A DNA stretch of 38,788 nucleotides. Source: Nitrospinaceae bacterium. GTDB lineage: Bacteria > UBA8248. Each line of letters opens with the position of its first letter. Within the stretch, counting starts at the first letter, position 1. Positions 8,988 through 18,658 of the stretch are shown piece by piece. The notes under the pieces are model-generated. The model was not told where the DNA came from. It made no database searches and saw only the letters and a program-made list of their open reading frames with translations. The position numbers and the translations under genes are program-made. Location: positions 1 to 38,788 of the forward strand of contig JABJAL010000074.1 of NCBI GenBank assembly GCA_018669005.1, read 5' to 3'.

Positions 8988-9208
8988 GAGATTTTGGGTC
9001 GGAAAATAAACGACAACACGTAAGGCAAAAGAAAATAAATACATACGGGTGGATGCGGTTTGTGTTGTCTGGATAATGAAAATAATTACATGTATTGTTT
9101 TTTGAAATCTAACACAATAATTACATGGAGTTTACCATCCGATAACTAGTTCCTTCAGTGTTTTATCTATATTTTATCCATCGAAAGTAACCAGCTGATG
9201 GATAAGAC

Positions 9209-9349
9209 ATGCTAATTAAAAACGCGAAGAATAACGAAGACTTCCAAATCCACTTTTTGCTCACTCGAAAAGTGTGGAATGTGCTTCCGAGTGCCGGTCG
9301 CCTGCCTAAGATTTCCTTGAACTATCCCGCTTCACCCACCCTCCTTTAG
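9209..9349 (+). CDS. Tiny ORF candidate (46 aa) ahead of terminator
   Basis: An ATG at 9209 opens 46 codons to a TAG at 9347, 30 bases before the terminator. The peptide begins MLIKNAKNNEDF and ends in a Pro/Ser/Leu-rich stretch. There is no clear Shine-Dalgarno sequence and no recognisable family. Its only support is position, so it may be the body of a non-coding RNA or chance. Confidence 0.15.
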   Translation: MLIKNAKNNEDFQIHFLLTRKVWNVLPSAGRLPKISLNYPASPTLL

Positions 9350-9379
9350 ATCCCATATCTGCAGATGACGACCGGCAGC

Positions 9380-9409
9380 GGAGCACGTCTTCTTGGCGTG
9401 CTCCTTTTT
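9380..9409 (+). terminator. Intrinsic terminator
   Basis: GGAGCACG (9380-9387) pairs perfectly with CGTGCTCC (9397-9404) over a 9-base loop, followed directly by TTTTTA. This is a strong plus-strand rho-independent terminator. Confidence 0.85.
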
Positions 9410-9550
9410 ATTAAGTTTCTCTATGTTTACCCCACCGTAAGATGAGCTCATCTCCCTGTATTTTGTGAATTCCCGATTCGCGCTATCATTGAAATATATT
9501 CATATGTTTAGCAGGGAGTTTTCTGGCTGTACTGGCAGGAGATGTCGCAA

Positions 9551-11776
9551 ATGAAAATTTCTTGGAACCCGGCCCTTTGGGTGGGGCTTGTCCCTAACGG
9601 GTTTGGTAAGGTAAAGCCGAATCATTACCGCGACATGCTTAAAGTCGTTTGGCAAAATCGTGACGAATTGCCCTTTGCCTGGAGAATTTTAAGGGATGGG
9701 GTATGTGACGGCTGCGCCTTAGGGACGACGGGGCTCCATGATTTTACGATGGACGGAATTCATCTGTGCATGTCTCGCCTAAACCTGCTCCGCCTGAATA
9801 CGATGCGTGGGATGGATGTCAGTGTCCTCGAAGACATTGAAGGTTTAAAGAAAATGACCGGCGCCGAGCTCAGGGAGCTGGGTAGGTTGCCTTTTCCGAT
9901 GATTAGAAGGCGCGGCGAGCCCGGCTTCAGGCGGATAGACTGGGATGAGGCATATGGTGTAATGGCCGAGCGCATCCGGGCCACAAACCCGAGTCGGATT
10001 GCCTTCTATCTGACTTCACGCGGCATCACGAACGAGGTCTACTACGTTGCTCAGAAGGCAGCGCGATTTCTAGGCACTAACAACATTGACTACTCGGCTC
10101 GAATTTGTCATTCCCCCAGCACCGTCGCACTTAAGCAAAGCCTCGGTGTAGCGGCATCTACATGCTCCTATAAAGACTGGCTCGATGCCGATCTTCTTAT
10201 CTTCGCGGGTAGTAATACGCCCAATAGCCAACCGGTTACGACAAAATATATTTATCTGGCCAAGCAGCGTGGGGCGAAGGTAGCCGTTATCAACCCGCAC
10301 CGCGAGCCGGGGCTTCAGCGCTACTGGATTCCCTCTGTTCTTGAGAGCGCGATGTTTGGCACGAAGTTGGCCGATGAATTTTTCTCCATTCACACGGGTG
10401 GTGATGTCGCTTTTTTGAATGGTGTTCTGAAATATCTAATTGAGCAAAATTTGGTGGACAAAAAATTTATCCAGGACAAGACAGAGGCTTTCGATGGTTT
10501 AAGGGCGATTCTGAATGAGCAGAGTTGGGAGCTTTTAGAGTCGCACTCTGGTGCTTCACGTAGCGAAATACAGAAATTTGGAGACATGTATGCGTCTTCC
10601 CGCAAGGCCGTATTCGTTTGGAGTATGGGTCTCACGCAACATGTCTTTGGTGTTGAGAATGTCCAGGCGATCATTAACCTCGCCCTCGCCCGGGGGATGG
10701 TGGGCCGCGAGGGCTGCGGCGTCATGCCCATTCGGGGGCACAGCGGGGTTCAGGGGGGCGCAGAGGTGGGGTGTGTCCCTACAAATTTTCCGGGCGGCGA
10801 TGCCATCAACACTGAATCGGCTAAGGCGCTCGGGGAAATATGGAAGTTTGAGCCTCCCTCCCAAGTAGGACTATCGGCGGTTGAGATGGTCGAATCATCC
10901 CATGCGGGAGAGATGGATGTGTTGTATTTCGCCGGAGGAAATTTCATCGAAACGCTTCCCGAGCCGGATTATGTTCGAGAGGCGCTCGGGCGGATTCCAC
11001 TGCGGGTTCATCAAGACATCGTGCTTAGCACCCCAATGCTTGAGGAGCCGGGCGACACTGTTCTCTTGCTTCCTGCACAAACTCGGTACGAACAGGCAGG
11101 AGGTGGATGCGAGACGACGACGGAGCGCCGAATAATTTTCAGCCCCGAGATTTCAGGCCGCCGGGTTGGTGAAAGCAGGTCGGAGTGGCAAATATTGATG
11201 GAATTGGCAGAGCACGTGTATCCCGAGCGCCGAGATGAAATTCATTTTGACGATGCCGCTTCGATTCGAACTGAAATTTCGAAAACAGTGCCTCTTTATG
11301 GGGGGATTGAAAATTTGGAGAACAAGGGTGATGCCCTGCAATGGGGCGGCAGAAGGCTCTGCGAGGGAGGCAACTTCGGTACCCCGGACGGAAAAGCGCA
11401 TTTCAAGGCACTCAATCCCCCTGCATTGGAAATTCCTGATGGCTGGTTTTTCCTCAGCACAAGACGCGGCAAGCAGTTCAACAGCATGGTCCTTGAAAGG
11501 AAAGATTCTCTCACCGGGGCTGGTCGCGATGATGTTTTGATTAGCAAAAAAGATGCGGACGATATGGGGCTCCGGGATGGCTCACTGGTTGTTCTTAAGT
11601 CCGAGGCGGGAGAATTTCGAGGCCACATCAAGGTGATGCCCATAAAACCCCGTAACGTGCAGGTGCACTGGCCGGAGGGGAATGTATTGATCAAGCGGGG
11701 ACACCGCGATCCCAGAAGTGGGGTGCCTGATTATAATGCGATGGTTCAACTCATTCCTGAAGATGGGGCGCTTTGA
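9551..11776 (+). CDS. FdhF/YdeP-family molybdopterin oxidoreductase
   Basis: Large molybdopterin-guanine-dinucleotide enzyme of about 741 residues in the formate dehydrogenase H/YdeP group. The start region [19 protein letters not shown] is the hallmark of YdeP-like proteins, with C52 and C55 (CxxC) and C73. ARICHSPS places Cys186 at the molybdenum-ligand position that is selenocysteine in E. coli FdhF. The C-terminal molybdopterin-dinucleotide-binding domain is at about 620-740, with the usual [14 protein letters not shown] and later VHWPEGN. An AGGAG lies at 9537-9541, directly against the ATG at 9542 but 9 bases before the ATG at 9551, so the latter is preferred. No diaphorase or ferredoxin partner is adjacent. 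YdeP relatives are linked to acid resistance in E. coli, but their reaction is unproven; formate oxidation should not be assumed. Confidence 0.88.
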   Translation: MKISWNPALWVGLVPNGFGKVKPNHYRDMLKVVWQNRDELPFAWRILRDGVCDGCALGTTGLHDFTMDGIHLCMSRLNLLRLNTMRGMDVSVLEDIEGLKKMTGAELRELGRLPFPMIRRRGEPGFRRIDWDEAYGVMAERIRATNPSRIAFYLTSRGITNEVYYVAQKAARFLGTNNIDYSARICHSPSTVALKQSLGVAASTCSYKDWLDADLLIFAGSNTPNSQPVTTKYIYLAKQRGAKVAVINPHREPGLQRYWIPSVLESAMFGTKLADEFFSIHTGGDVAFLNGVLKYLIEQNLVDKKFIQDKTEAFDGLRAILNEQSWELLESHSGASRSEIQKFGDMYASSRKAVFVWSMGLTQHVFGVENVQAIINLALARGMVGREGCGVMPIRGHSGVQGGAEVGCVPTNFPGGDAINTESAKALGEIWKFEPPSQVGLSAVEMVESSHAGEMDVLYFAGGNFIETLPEPDYVREALGRIPLRVHQDIVLSTPMLEEPGDTVLLLPAQTRYEQAGGGCETTTERRIIFSPEISGRRVGESRSEWQILMELAEHVYPERRDEIHFDDAASIRTEISKTVPLYGGIENLENKGDALQWGGRRLCEGGNFGTPDGKAHFKALNPPALEIPDGWFFLSTRRGKQFNSMVLERKDSLTGAGRDDVLISKKDADDMGLRDGSLVVLKSEAGEFRGHIKVMPIKPRNVQVHWPEGNVLIKRGHRDPRSGVPDYNAMVQLIPEDGAL

Positions 11777-11907
11777 GCTCGCATCTTTTGGTAATCCGCT
11801 TCGTGGTTTCTTGTCCGCGAATTCTGGTGTAGTTTCAGGCCAGCTGAATCAAATTTTGTCATTTTGTTTCTGTTCTATTCGTTGCGAAATAGTTCGGAGG
11901 TGTGTAA

Positions 11908-12870
11908 GTGGAAAAGGGAGCGAGAATTCTTGCCCGAGATTGCGCCAAGGTGAAGGATGGGGAGGCGGTTCTGGTCGTCACCGACGAGGTGCGTTTGCCT
12001 ATTGCTGAGATCGTAAAAAAAGCGGCTGAGGAGGCGGGCGGAAATGCCACGCTTGTTATTTCTCCCCCGCGAAAGATAGACAACCAAGAGCCTGTGGAGG
12101 AAGTGTCGGCCGCGATGCGCCGGGCCGATGTTATCATTATGCCGGTGACACATGCCCTCTCCCATACGCGGGCGGTTCGCGAGGCCATCGGCGAGGGTGC
12201 GCGCGTACTTTCAATGACGGCGTTTACCGAGAACATGATGAAAACGGGCGGATTGATGGCTGACTTCAGCGCACGCAAGCCCCTTTGCGATGCACTGGCG
12301 AATCGTCTCACGGCGGCTGTGGAGGTCCGTGTGACGAACGCGGCAGGAACGGAGTTGGAGATGAGCCTGGAGGGTAGGGCCGGGAACAGCCATTGCTGCA
12401 TTGTTGAGTCGCCCGGTTTTTCCGCCGTTCCCAATATCGAGGCGAATACCTCGCCCAAGGACGGCACCACGCAGGGGCGCCTCGTGTGTGACGGGAGTAT
12501 TCCCTATTACGGTGTAGGGATTATTAGAGAGCCTGTTAATTTTCGGATAGAAAACGGATTTGTCGAGGAAATCACAGGCGGCGAGCAAGCCACGTTTTTA
12601 TCGAATCTCCTTGCCGAGCAGAATGATAAGTGGGTTTATAATATTGCGCAGTTCGCCATTGGCCTGAATCCGGAATGCAAGGATTTCACGGGTGAAATGC
12701 TCAACGATGAAGGTGTAAACGGAACGATCCACATCGGCATCGGCACCTCGGCCAATCTGGGTGGGGGCGTTCAGGCGAGTACACATTTTGATGCCATCAT
12801 CAGACAGCCTTCGGTTTGGTTTGATGAAGAGCCGATTATTGTTGACGGAAATATCGTGGCCGAAGCCTAG
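11908..12870 (+). CDS. M29 aminopeptidase-like/NicX-like protein
   Basis: 320-residue cytosolic protein of the group often annotated leucyl aminopeptidase (M29-like), which also includes 2,5-dihydroxypyridine 5,6-dioxygenase NicX. Support comes from the N-terminal Rossmann-like part (VLVVTDE, ADVIIMPVTHALSHT), the central TNAAGTELEMSLEGR strand pair, and the C-terminal metal-binding region GLNPECKDFTGEMLNDEGVNGTIHIGIG. That region has acidic residues and a His where the family binds its metal, followed by STHFDAII. GTG at 11908 is the start, with GGAGG 7 bases upstream. It sits between the FdhF/YdeP gene and the HyuAB fusion on the same strand, so a ring-cleavage or amide-hydrolysis role is possible. 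Peptidase versus dioxygenase cannot be decided by eye. Confidence 0.75.
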   Translation: MEKGARILARDCAKVKDGEAVLVVTDEVRLPIAEIVKKAAEEAGGNATLVISPPRKIDNQEPVEEVSAAMRRADVIIMPVTHALSHTRAVREAIGEGARVLSMTAFTENMMKTGGLMADFSARKPLCDALANRLTAAVEVRVTNAAGTELEMSLEGRAGNSHCCIVESPGFSAVPNIEANTSPKDGTTQGRLVCDGSIPYYGVGIIREPVNFRIENGFVEEITGGEQATFLSNLLAEQNDKWVYNIAQFAIGLNPECKDFTGEMLNDEGVNGTIHIGIGTSANLGGGVQASTHFDAIIRQPSVWFDEEPIIVDGNIVAEA

Positions 12871-13027
12871 CCGGTCAGATGCATAGTTCCGATTACGCCG
12901 GGGTAGAGAATACAGAAAGGCTAATTACTGAAAACTACTTCTTTCAGCTCTTTCGATTATTTTCTTACCGATTTTTGTTACTATTCCCGCGTTTATCGCC
13001 TGACTAAATTTGTGCGTGAGAGGTTGA

Positions 13028-16000
13028 ATGTCGAGTAACGGCTCTTATCGTATTGGTGTTGATGCTGGTGGCACGTTTACTGATGTCACGGCCCTCCGTG
13101 TCGAGGATGGCGACATATTCACCGCCAAGATTCCTTCTACTCCCTCCGATCCATCCCAGGCCTTTAATTTAGCAATTCAAACGATATTGGAAATCTCCGG
13201 GGCCGATCCCTCAGATGTCACTTCTCTAGTTCATGGGACCACTGTTGCAACGAATGCACTTCTTGGTAGGCCGAATCAAAACATGGCGCTAGTTGTGAAT
13301 GAAGGTTTTCAGCATGTGCTCGAAATAGCGCGCCAAAGCGCCCCCGAGGGATTTGGCAGTTCATATTTTTGGGTGAAACCGTCGCGATTGGTTCCGGTGG
13401 AGCGTGTATACGAACTCGGGGGGAGAATAGATTTCAAGGGGGAGGAAATTTCACCCATCGATGAGGAACTGGCGCGCGATCTGGCCTACAAGTTGAAAAA
13501 AATGGATGTTGAGACTGTTGCGATATGTCTGCTTCATTCTTATGCGAATCCTGCCCACGAGCGTTTGTTGCGGAAATATTTTTCCGAGGAGCACCCTGAA
13601 TGCTACGTGTCGCTCTCATCTGATGTGCTTCCCGAGTATCAAGAATATGAGCGTGTGGTGGCTACCATCATGGATGCGGCATGCAAGCCGGCTATCAGGA
13701 GCTATTTTGATCGTGCAATAGAGAACTTATCCAACATATTCCCGGCGACCCCACCTTTTCGCATCATGACATCCAATGGGGGTGTAACTGGGATGGCCAG
13801 GGTTGTGGAGCATCCGCTTTCCACTGCGATGTCAGGCCCGGCCGCAGGAGTGATCGCCAGTGCGCATTTGGCGTCGGTGTCTGGAATTAATAAGGCAATC
13901 ACCCTCGACGGGGGCGGCACTTCCACCGAAGTTTCCATGATTGAGGATGCGCATCCGATTATCGCAACGAGTTCTAAACTGGGAAACCATGAAATTAGCC
14001 TGCCGATGATTGATATTGCCACCGTTGGGGTCGGTGGCGGTTCAGTTGCCCAGGTCACCGGGGACAAAAAACTTCGTGTCGGTCCTCGTAGCGCTGGCGC
14101 AGTTCCGGGTCCCATGTGCTATGGGCGCGGAGGCGAGGAACCCACTGTCACCGATGCGCTACTCTTTCTCGGCCTTTTACCTGAGAGCTTGGCGGGTGGA
14201 GAGTTATCTCTAGATTCGAGACAGGCATCTACTGGTATCGAGCATATCGCAAAGGATCTGGAGATTCCTCCGCATCGCGCCGCGCGAGGCATCGTCAGCA
14301 TGGCGGCATGGGAGCATGCCCTGGCGATTCGCGAGAAAACGGTTCATGAAGGCAAGGACCCGCGCGAGTATGTGTTAATTGCTTTTGGTGGAATGGGGCC
14401 TCTCCTAGCATCTGAAATTGCGGGGATTCTCGGAATAACTGAAATTGTTGTTCCGGCACGAGCCGGGAACAATAGCTCGGTTGGCCTTGTAGAGGTTTCT
14501 CCTCGCTACGACTACGTTAAAACACATCTGTCTATTCTGAACGATGCTTCACTTGCAGACATTCAGAGTCAATTCGATTTGATGATGCTCGATGCTGCTT
14601 CGGATCTTGATGCTGACAATATTTCCAGTGAAAGGCGATCTTTTTCTCGTTCGCTGGATTTGCGTTATTTCGGAGAAGGCCAGGAAGTCGGTGTCGAAGT
14701 GCCACACTTGGATTCAAGCGCGTTTGATTTGGCTGCCGTATTGACAGCTTTTCATGCCTCCTACCGAGAGAGATTCGGTAATCATCATTTAGAAAGCGAA
14801 CAGGTAGAGCTGGTCAACCTTCGCCTGACTGCTATGGGGTCCGCTGAAAGTGCGAATATTCGGTCTGTGGAGGAGGGAGCGGGAGTCGATTCCGCCCGTA
14901 ATGGGGAGCGCCAAGCGGGCTTGTCGGATGGAGAATTCGTCTCAGTGCCTGTCTTTGAGCGCGAAAAATTAGGAAAAGGTGGAGTAATCGAGGGGCCGGC
15001 GATTATCGAGGAGGCGGGCTCAACAATTTTCATCCCACAGAAGGCAAAGTGTGAGACGGATGAATGGGGAAGCATTCGGATCCATCTCGATATTCAGACA
15101 GATTCCTCCGCTGCTGCTGTTGACGAGAATTCGAATGAAGAGGCGTCGATTGTTTGTGAAATCATTAAGGGGGCCCTTGTATCCATTGAGCGTGAGATGG
15201 AGGGTCACGTTGAAAGAGGGGCCCGTTCCTCTTCGATGAGAGATACCCGCGACATCCGGGCGGCGTTGTTCGACAGTAAGGGCCGTAAACTTACTGGCAG
15301 GTCATTTCCAACAACCATCGGCCCAGTATTGAGTACCTGGGCTCAGAACGAAATTCATGACGGGGATGTCATTATTTGGAACGACCCTTATTTGTCCGAA
15401 GGGGGAGCTCCGAATCAATTAGGTATGTGTATATGTTTTCCAATTTTCTTTGAGAAAAATCTATCGGCTTTTGCTCTTTTATATGGCTGCCATGACGATA
15501 TGGGGGGGATGCTTCCTGGAACGCTTCTTTCTACCGCCACGAATATTTTCCAAGAAGGACTTCTCGTTCCTCCGATAAAGATTTGCGAGAGAGGCGATTT
15601 TAATGAGGTTGCTCTTGAGGTAATTGCCCGCAATAGCCGGGGTGCGGAGGACATCCGTGCCGATATTCATTGCGAAGTTGCCGCCTGTCATGCTGGTGGT
15701 GCTCGGGTCGTGGAACTCTGCGGGCGATTTGGTGCCGAAGCCGTAGTCTGTGCGTTTGAGGCGTTGATAGAGAGGGGAGAAAAAGCGATTCGAGAAGAAT
15801 TGCTTTCCAGAATTCCGGATGGTGCCTACGAATTCGAGGATTATATCGAGAGCGATGGCGTGAGTAAAAATAAGGCTCATGCTCTTAAAATAAGGATGAC
15901 CAAGACGGATGGAAAACTAGGGCTCGATTTTACCCAGATATCTCCTCAGACGATGGGCCCTATCAACTGGCCAGTCGGTTGTTCGGATGGACTATTTCTC

Positions 16001-16948
16001 AAAAACTGGTTGGCGCCTCTGCTTCGCAATCTAGCTGGAAGTTATGAGCGGATGTTCGAAATCGATATCAATGGGGGCGTTGATTCGCTTATAGATATTG
16101 TGTTTTCTGAGCCGGGTAGTTTGCTAACCCCGATTTTTCCCGCGCCCACATCCATGAGTTCTTTCACTGCATCTCGGGTGCTCAGCTTGTTTTGCGGTGT
16201 CCTGGGCGTAGCGACGAAGGGGCGTTTTCCTGCCGATCAAGAAACGAGTCGTCATTGGGGTCTACGGGGAAAGACAGACGACGCGGAGTCGTTTCTTTTT
16301 CGAGAAAACTTAGGGGGAGGGACCGGAGGAAGGCCCTGGGCTGATGGAGAGGATGTTGTCCACATGATTCCAGGCTGCCGCAATTACTCTACGGAGCTAA
16401 CAGAGAGCCATTTTCCCGTTCGCGTTGAGCGTGTTGCCCTGTCCCCTGATTCGGGTGGAGCAGGTAAGCGCCGAGGTGGTTTGGGATATTTGAAAGAATT
16501 TCGCGTTCTTTGTGATTGTTCGGTGTTCAACTACGGGGCACGCTCGGTTTTATCGCCCTGGGGCGTGAATGGGGGAAGGGCCGGTGGTCTTCTCCGTATA
16601 ATTGTAAATCCTGGCACGCCGGTCGAGCGGGAAGTGCCGGGGTTGAGCGATGGGGTGAATGTAATAGAGGGCGATTTAATTCGAGTTGTCACCACAGGTG
16701 GCGGCGGATGGGGCAATCCTTTTGAGCGCGAGCTTCAATATGTCCGAAGGGATGTTCTATGGGGGAAGGTGACATTTGACGGCGCCATGCGCCATTACGG
16801 TGTTGTTTTCTCAGAGGAGAAAAGCTTCAAGGTGGATGCCGGCGGGTCTCAGGCGTTGCGTCAGATGATGGGGCAGCGAAGAAAAAATCCGCCTTTTATT
16901 GATCGCGGGCCCAATTTTGCAGCGCTTAAGGGACGTGGCGTTTTGTGA
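13028..16948 (+). CDS. Fused hydantoinase A/B (5-oxoprolinase-type ATP-dependent amidohydrolase)
   Basis: 1306-residue protein joining HyuA (about 1-695) and HyuB (about 710-1290). This is the architecture of eukaryotic 5-oxoprolinase, whereas most bacteria keep two genes. The HyuA part has the ATP-binding DAGGTFTD (12-19), LVHGTTVATNALL, the GPAAGV loop and a second phosphate loop DGGGTSTEVS. The HyuB part begins near the conserved REMEGHVERGARSSSMRDTRD segment and has WNDPY, GCHDDMGG, and the Gly-rich end TTGGGGWGNPFERE. Such enzymes use ATP to open a cyclic amide or to carboxylate a ketone; the substrate here (5-oxoproline, hydantoin, N-methylhydantoin or a ketone) is not evident. The ATG at 13028 follows GAGAGG. 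The C-terminus extends about 30 residues past the usual end. It converges with the CopD-like gene. Confidence 0.9.
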   Translation: MSSNGSYRIGVDAGGTFTDVTALRVEDGDIFTAKIPSTPSDPSQAFNLAIQTILEISGADPSDVTSLVHGTTVATNALLGRPNQNMALVVNEGFQHVLEIARQSAPEGFGSSYFWVKPSRLVPVERVYELGGRIDFKGEEISPIDEELARDLAYKLKKMDVETVAICLLHSYANPAHERLLRKYFSEEHPECYVSLSSDVLPEYQEYERVVATIMDAACKPAIRSYFDRAIENLSNIFPATPPFRIMTSNGGVTGMARVVEHPLSTAMSGPAAGVIASAHLASVSGINKAITLDGGGTSTEVSMIEDAHPIIATSSKLGNHEISLPMIDIATVGVGGGSVAQVTGDKKLRVGPRSAGAVPGPMCYGRGGEEPTVTDALLFLGLLPESLAGGELSLDSRQASTGIEHIAKDLEIPPHRAARGIVSMAAWEHALAIREKTVHEGKDPREYVLIAFGGMGPLLASEIAGILGITEIVVPARAGNNSSVGLVEVSPRYDYVKTHLSILNDASLADIQSQFDLMMLDAASDLDADNISSERRSFSRSLDLRYFGEGQEVGVEVPHLDSSAFDLAAVLTAFHASYRERFGNHHLESEQVELVNLRLTAMGSAESANIRSVEEGAGVDSARNGERQAGLSDGEFVSVPVFEREKLGKGGVIEGPAIIEEAGSTIFIPQKAKCETDEWGSIRIHLDIQTDSSAAAVDENSNEEASIVCEIIKGALVSIEREMEGHVERGARSSSMRDTRDIRAALFDSKGRKLTGRSFPTTIGPVLSTWAQNEIHDGDVIIWNDPYLSEGGAPNQLGMCICFPIFFEKNLSAFALLYGCHDDMGGMLPGTLLSTATNIFQEGLLVPPIKICERGDFNEVALEVIARNSRGAEDIRADIHCEVAACHAGGARVVELCGRFGAEAVVCAFEALIERGEKAIREELLSRIPDGAYEFEDYIESDGVSKNKAHALKIRMTKTDGKLGLDFTQISPQTMGPINWPVGCSDGLFLKNWLAPLLRNLAGSYERMFEIDINGGVDSLIDIVFSEPGSLLTPIFPAPTSMSSFTASRVLSLFCGVLGVATKGRFPADQETSRHWGLRGKTDDAESFLFRENLGGGTGGRPWADGEDVVHMIPGCRNYSTELTESHFPVRVERVALSPDSGGAGKRRGGLGYLKEFRVLCDCSVFNYGARSVLSPWGVNGGRAGGLLRIIVNPGTPVEREVPGLSDGVNVIEGDLIRVVTTGGGGWGNPFERELQYVRRDVLWGKVTFDGAMRHYGVVFSEEKSFKVDAGGSQALRQMMGQRRKNPPFIDRGPNFAALKGRGVL

Positions 16949-16979
16949 GAGGTGCTGTATTGATGAAGGTCCCCTGCTA

Positions 16980-17483
16980 CTAAAACCCCTTCGACATCGA
17001 GAGGCCGAGAAAAACCGCGATAAGGGAGAGAAGCATATTGAAGAGATTTGCCTTCTCGACAGCCCGGATAAGTCGGAGTCGCTCTTCGGTTCCCTCAGAG
17101 GGTGGGCGACCGTTCCCGGCAGGACCCATCCCTCGCGTGAGGCGAAGCCCCAACCCGAAAAACTGAAAACTTAATCCCATTACAATCAAGAAAACGGTTC
17201 CCAGCTTTAGCCCGAGAGGAACGAAAATCGTTCCGAATCGCGGGCCCATGGCAACTTTCACACCAGTCAGATACCACGCCCCCGACATGATGAGCACACC
17301 CATGCAGAGCAGCACGAACGGATGGTAGAAGCGGAGTAGAGACACCACCTCGCCGGCGAACTCCTCGGGAGTGAGTCTTTTCCTCAGGTTCGCCACGAGA
17401 ATGGAGAAAAATGTCATCCCGCCGATAAAAAAGCATGCGAATGCAAGATGGGCATAAAGTATCCAGAAATAACTTCGCGACAT
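16980..17483 (-). CDS. CopD-like four-helix membrane protein
   Basis: 167-residue integral membrane protein with four hydrophobic segments (about 7-29, 54-76, 86-110, 146-163). His12 and His54 sit inside the first two helices, as in CopD-like proteins that bind haem or copper. The loop after helix 3 is Gly/Pro-rich. Similarity is by pattern only; function is unknown. The ATG at 17483 has AAAGGG upstream. An intrinsic terminator ends only about 17 bases before that ATG, so transcription must come from read-through or a promoter overlapping the hairpin. Confidence 0.6.
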   Translation of the reverse strand: MSRSYFWILYAHLAFACFFIGGMTFFSILVANLRKRLTPEEFAGEVVSLLRFYHPFVLLCMGVLIMSGAWYLTGVKVAMGPRFGTIFVPLGLKLGTVFLIVMGLSFQFFGLGLRLTRGMGPAGNGRPPSEGTEERLRLIRAVEKANLFNMLLSLIAVFLGLSMSKGF

Positions 17484-17499
17484 AAATTGCCCTTTACAT

Positions 17500-17527
17500 A
17501 AAAATCCCCGGCATTTTACCGGGGATT
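17500..17527 (-). terminator. Intrinsic terminator, minus strand
   Basis: Read on the minus strand, AATCCCCGG pairs with CCGGGGATT over a 7-base loop and runs into TTTTTAT. It ends the nitrilase transcript and lies immediately upstream of the CopD-like start codon. Confidence 0.8.
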
Positions 17528-17549
17528 GGCCGAGGAAATAATATTCAGA

Positions 17550-18398
17550 TCAGGGGCTTGTTTTCTCTTTCGGAAGAAATTTGTCATACATGTCAGGACG
17601 TTGCCATTGGGAAAGTATCCCCGCCTTCGCCCCGTTTTGCTCCGAGGAGTTTGGGCTGTCTTGCTGTGCTCTTAAGTCTCGTATTCGGTCGAGATCAACA
17701 TCCACGAGGAACATTCCTTCTTTCGTGCTCTCAAAAATGACTTCCTCTGGCGTTGCCACCATGGCAAGCCCTCGCTGGCTTTTGTCAAACAGGTTTTGTG
17801 TCGTGACGACAACGGCGAGGTTTTCGATGGCACGCGACCAAATCAGATTTCGCCAGCTTCCCCAAAGTTTTCGCTTATCCACACCTGCGGGGAGGAATAT
17901 GATTTCCGCCCCTCTGATGGACAACGCGCGAGAGACTTCAGGCATATAGACCTCACTACACATGGCGAGGCCGACTTGGGCCTGGGGTGTTTCGAAGACG
18001 GGGTATTCGTTGCCCTCTGTATAGTTGAAGTCCCAGTATTTGCCGCCCCTGTATATCCACGGGCCGGGTGGGTGTGTCCGTCGATATTTGCCAGGCGCTC
18101 CCTCACCAGGGCGGGCCAGCATCAACAGGTTGTAGGCTGTGCGTTTTTCATTGTCGATGGGCTCAAGTGTGCCGTATTGAACATAGACACCACAGCGCTT
18201 GGCGGCTTCGGCCATAGCTTCGTTCGGGTCGAACGTGGCTGGCATGCGCCATGGGCCCGGATATGATTCGGGAAATGTAATGAATTCGGCGCCCTGCGCT
18301 GATGCTTGTTCGATGAATTTAATCGCGTCGTCGACGTTTTTCTCATCGTCCGGCGGCATATGGCTCATGGGTTGAACTACTGCAATTCGAAAGCTCAT
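17550..18398 (-). CDS. Carbon-nitrogen hydrolase (nitrilase superfamily)
   Basis: 282-residue hydrolase with the full Glu-Lys-Cys triad: Glu44 in FPESYPG, Lys104 in GKYRRTHP and Cys147 in AMCSEVYMPE. The superfamily cleaves nitriles, aliphatic amides or N-carbamoyl groups. The CSEVYMPE context suggests an amidase or carbamoylase branch rather than a true nitrilase, but this is a judgement by eye. The ATG at 18398 follows AAGGGG. The 4-OT tautomerase gene ends 21 bases upstream on the same strand, so they are probably co-transcribed, with a terminator right after this gene. Confidence 0.88.
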   Translation of the reverse strand: MSFRIAVVQPMSHMPPDDEKNVDDAIKFIEQASAQGAEFITFPESYPGPWRMPATFDPNEAMAEAAKRCGVYVQYGTLEPIDNEKRTAYNLLMLARPGEGAPGKYRRTHPPGPWIYRGGKYWDFNYTEGNEYPVFETPQAQVGLAMCSEVYMPEVSRALSIRGAEIIFLPAGVDKRKLWGSWRNLIWSRAIENLAVVVTTQNLFDKSQRGLAMVATPEEVIFESTKEGMFLVDVDLDRIRDLRAQQDSPNSSEQNGAKAGILSQWQRPDMYDKFLPKEKTSP

Positions 18399-18419
18399 GA
18401 AAGCGCCCCTTTTAAAAAT

Positions 18420-18605
18420 CTATTTATCAGAGAATAAGGTGCCAGCCATGGCCCATGAATCTTTGCTGAAATCGTTAAAGGTAACGATTATCACTTCTTT
18501 TGGGGCGCCGGCATGTTTGTGGATTGTCTCTGTAATCTCCTCGGCGATAGCGCTTTTTTGCTCTTTCGTTCTGCCTTCTAGCAGGTTGATCTGGACAACG
18601 GGCAT
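18420..18605 (-). CDS. 4-oxalocrotonate tautomerase family protein
   Basis: 61-residue tautomerase with the characteristic catalytic Pro directly after the initiator Met (MPVVQINLLEGRT). The usual helix (EQKSAIAEEITETIHKHAG) and second strand (EVIIVTFNDF) follow. Length and pattern are those of 4-oxalocrotonate or 2-hydroxymuconate tautomerases, which act as hexamers on enol-keto substrates. The final WAMAGTLFSDK is common in the YP-type subgroup. The ATG at 18605 has GAGGAG at about 7 bases. It lies between pckA and the nitrilase-family gene. There is no meta-cleavage pathway nearby, so the substrate is open. Confidence 0.88.
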   Translation of the reverse strand: MPVVQINLLEGRTKEQKSAIAEEITETIHKHAGAPKEVIIVTFNDFSKDSWAMAGTLFSDK

Positions 18606-18658
18606 ATTATCGCTCCTCTTGAAAAGATTGTTAAATATTATCCATTTGATCAGTTGTG

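Larger units (their letters stand above)
8988..9550. other. Gene-poor intergenic region with an isolated terminator
   Basis: About 560 bases, mostly AT-rich, between the PPC gene and the FdhF/YdeP gene. It contains a strong intrinsic terminator (9380-9409) nearly 400 bases past the last recognised stop codon, a tiny ORF just before it (9209-9349), and a short hairpin near 9250-9275. I see no tRNA or known riboswitch. Either the PPC transcript has a long 3' tail, or a small RNA or short gene lies here. Confidence 0.5.

Noticed and set aside
11859-12470. Minus-strand frame of about 203 codons opposite the M29/NicX-like gene
   Set aside because: Ser/Ala-rich translation without motifs; the plus-strand gene has a good GGAGG and GTG start.
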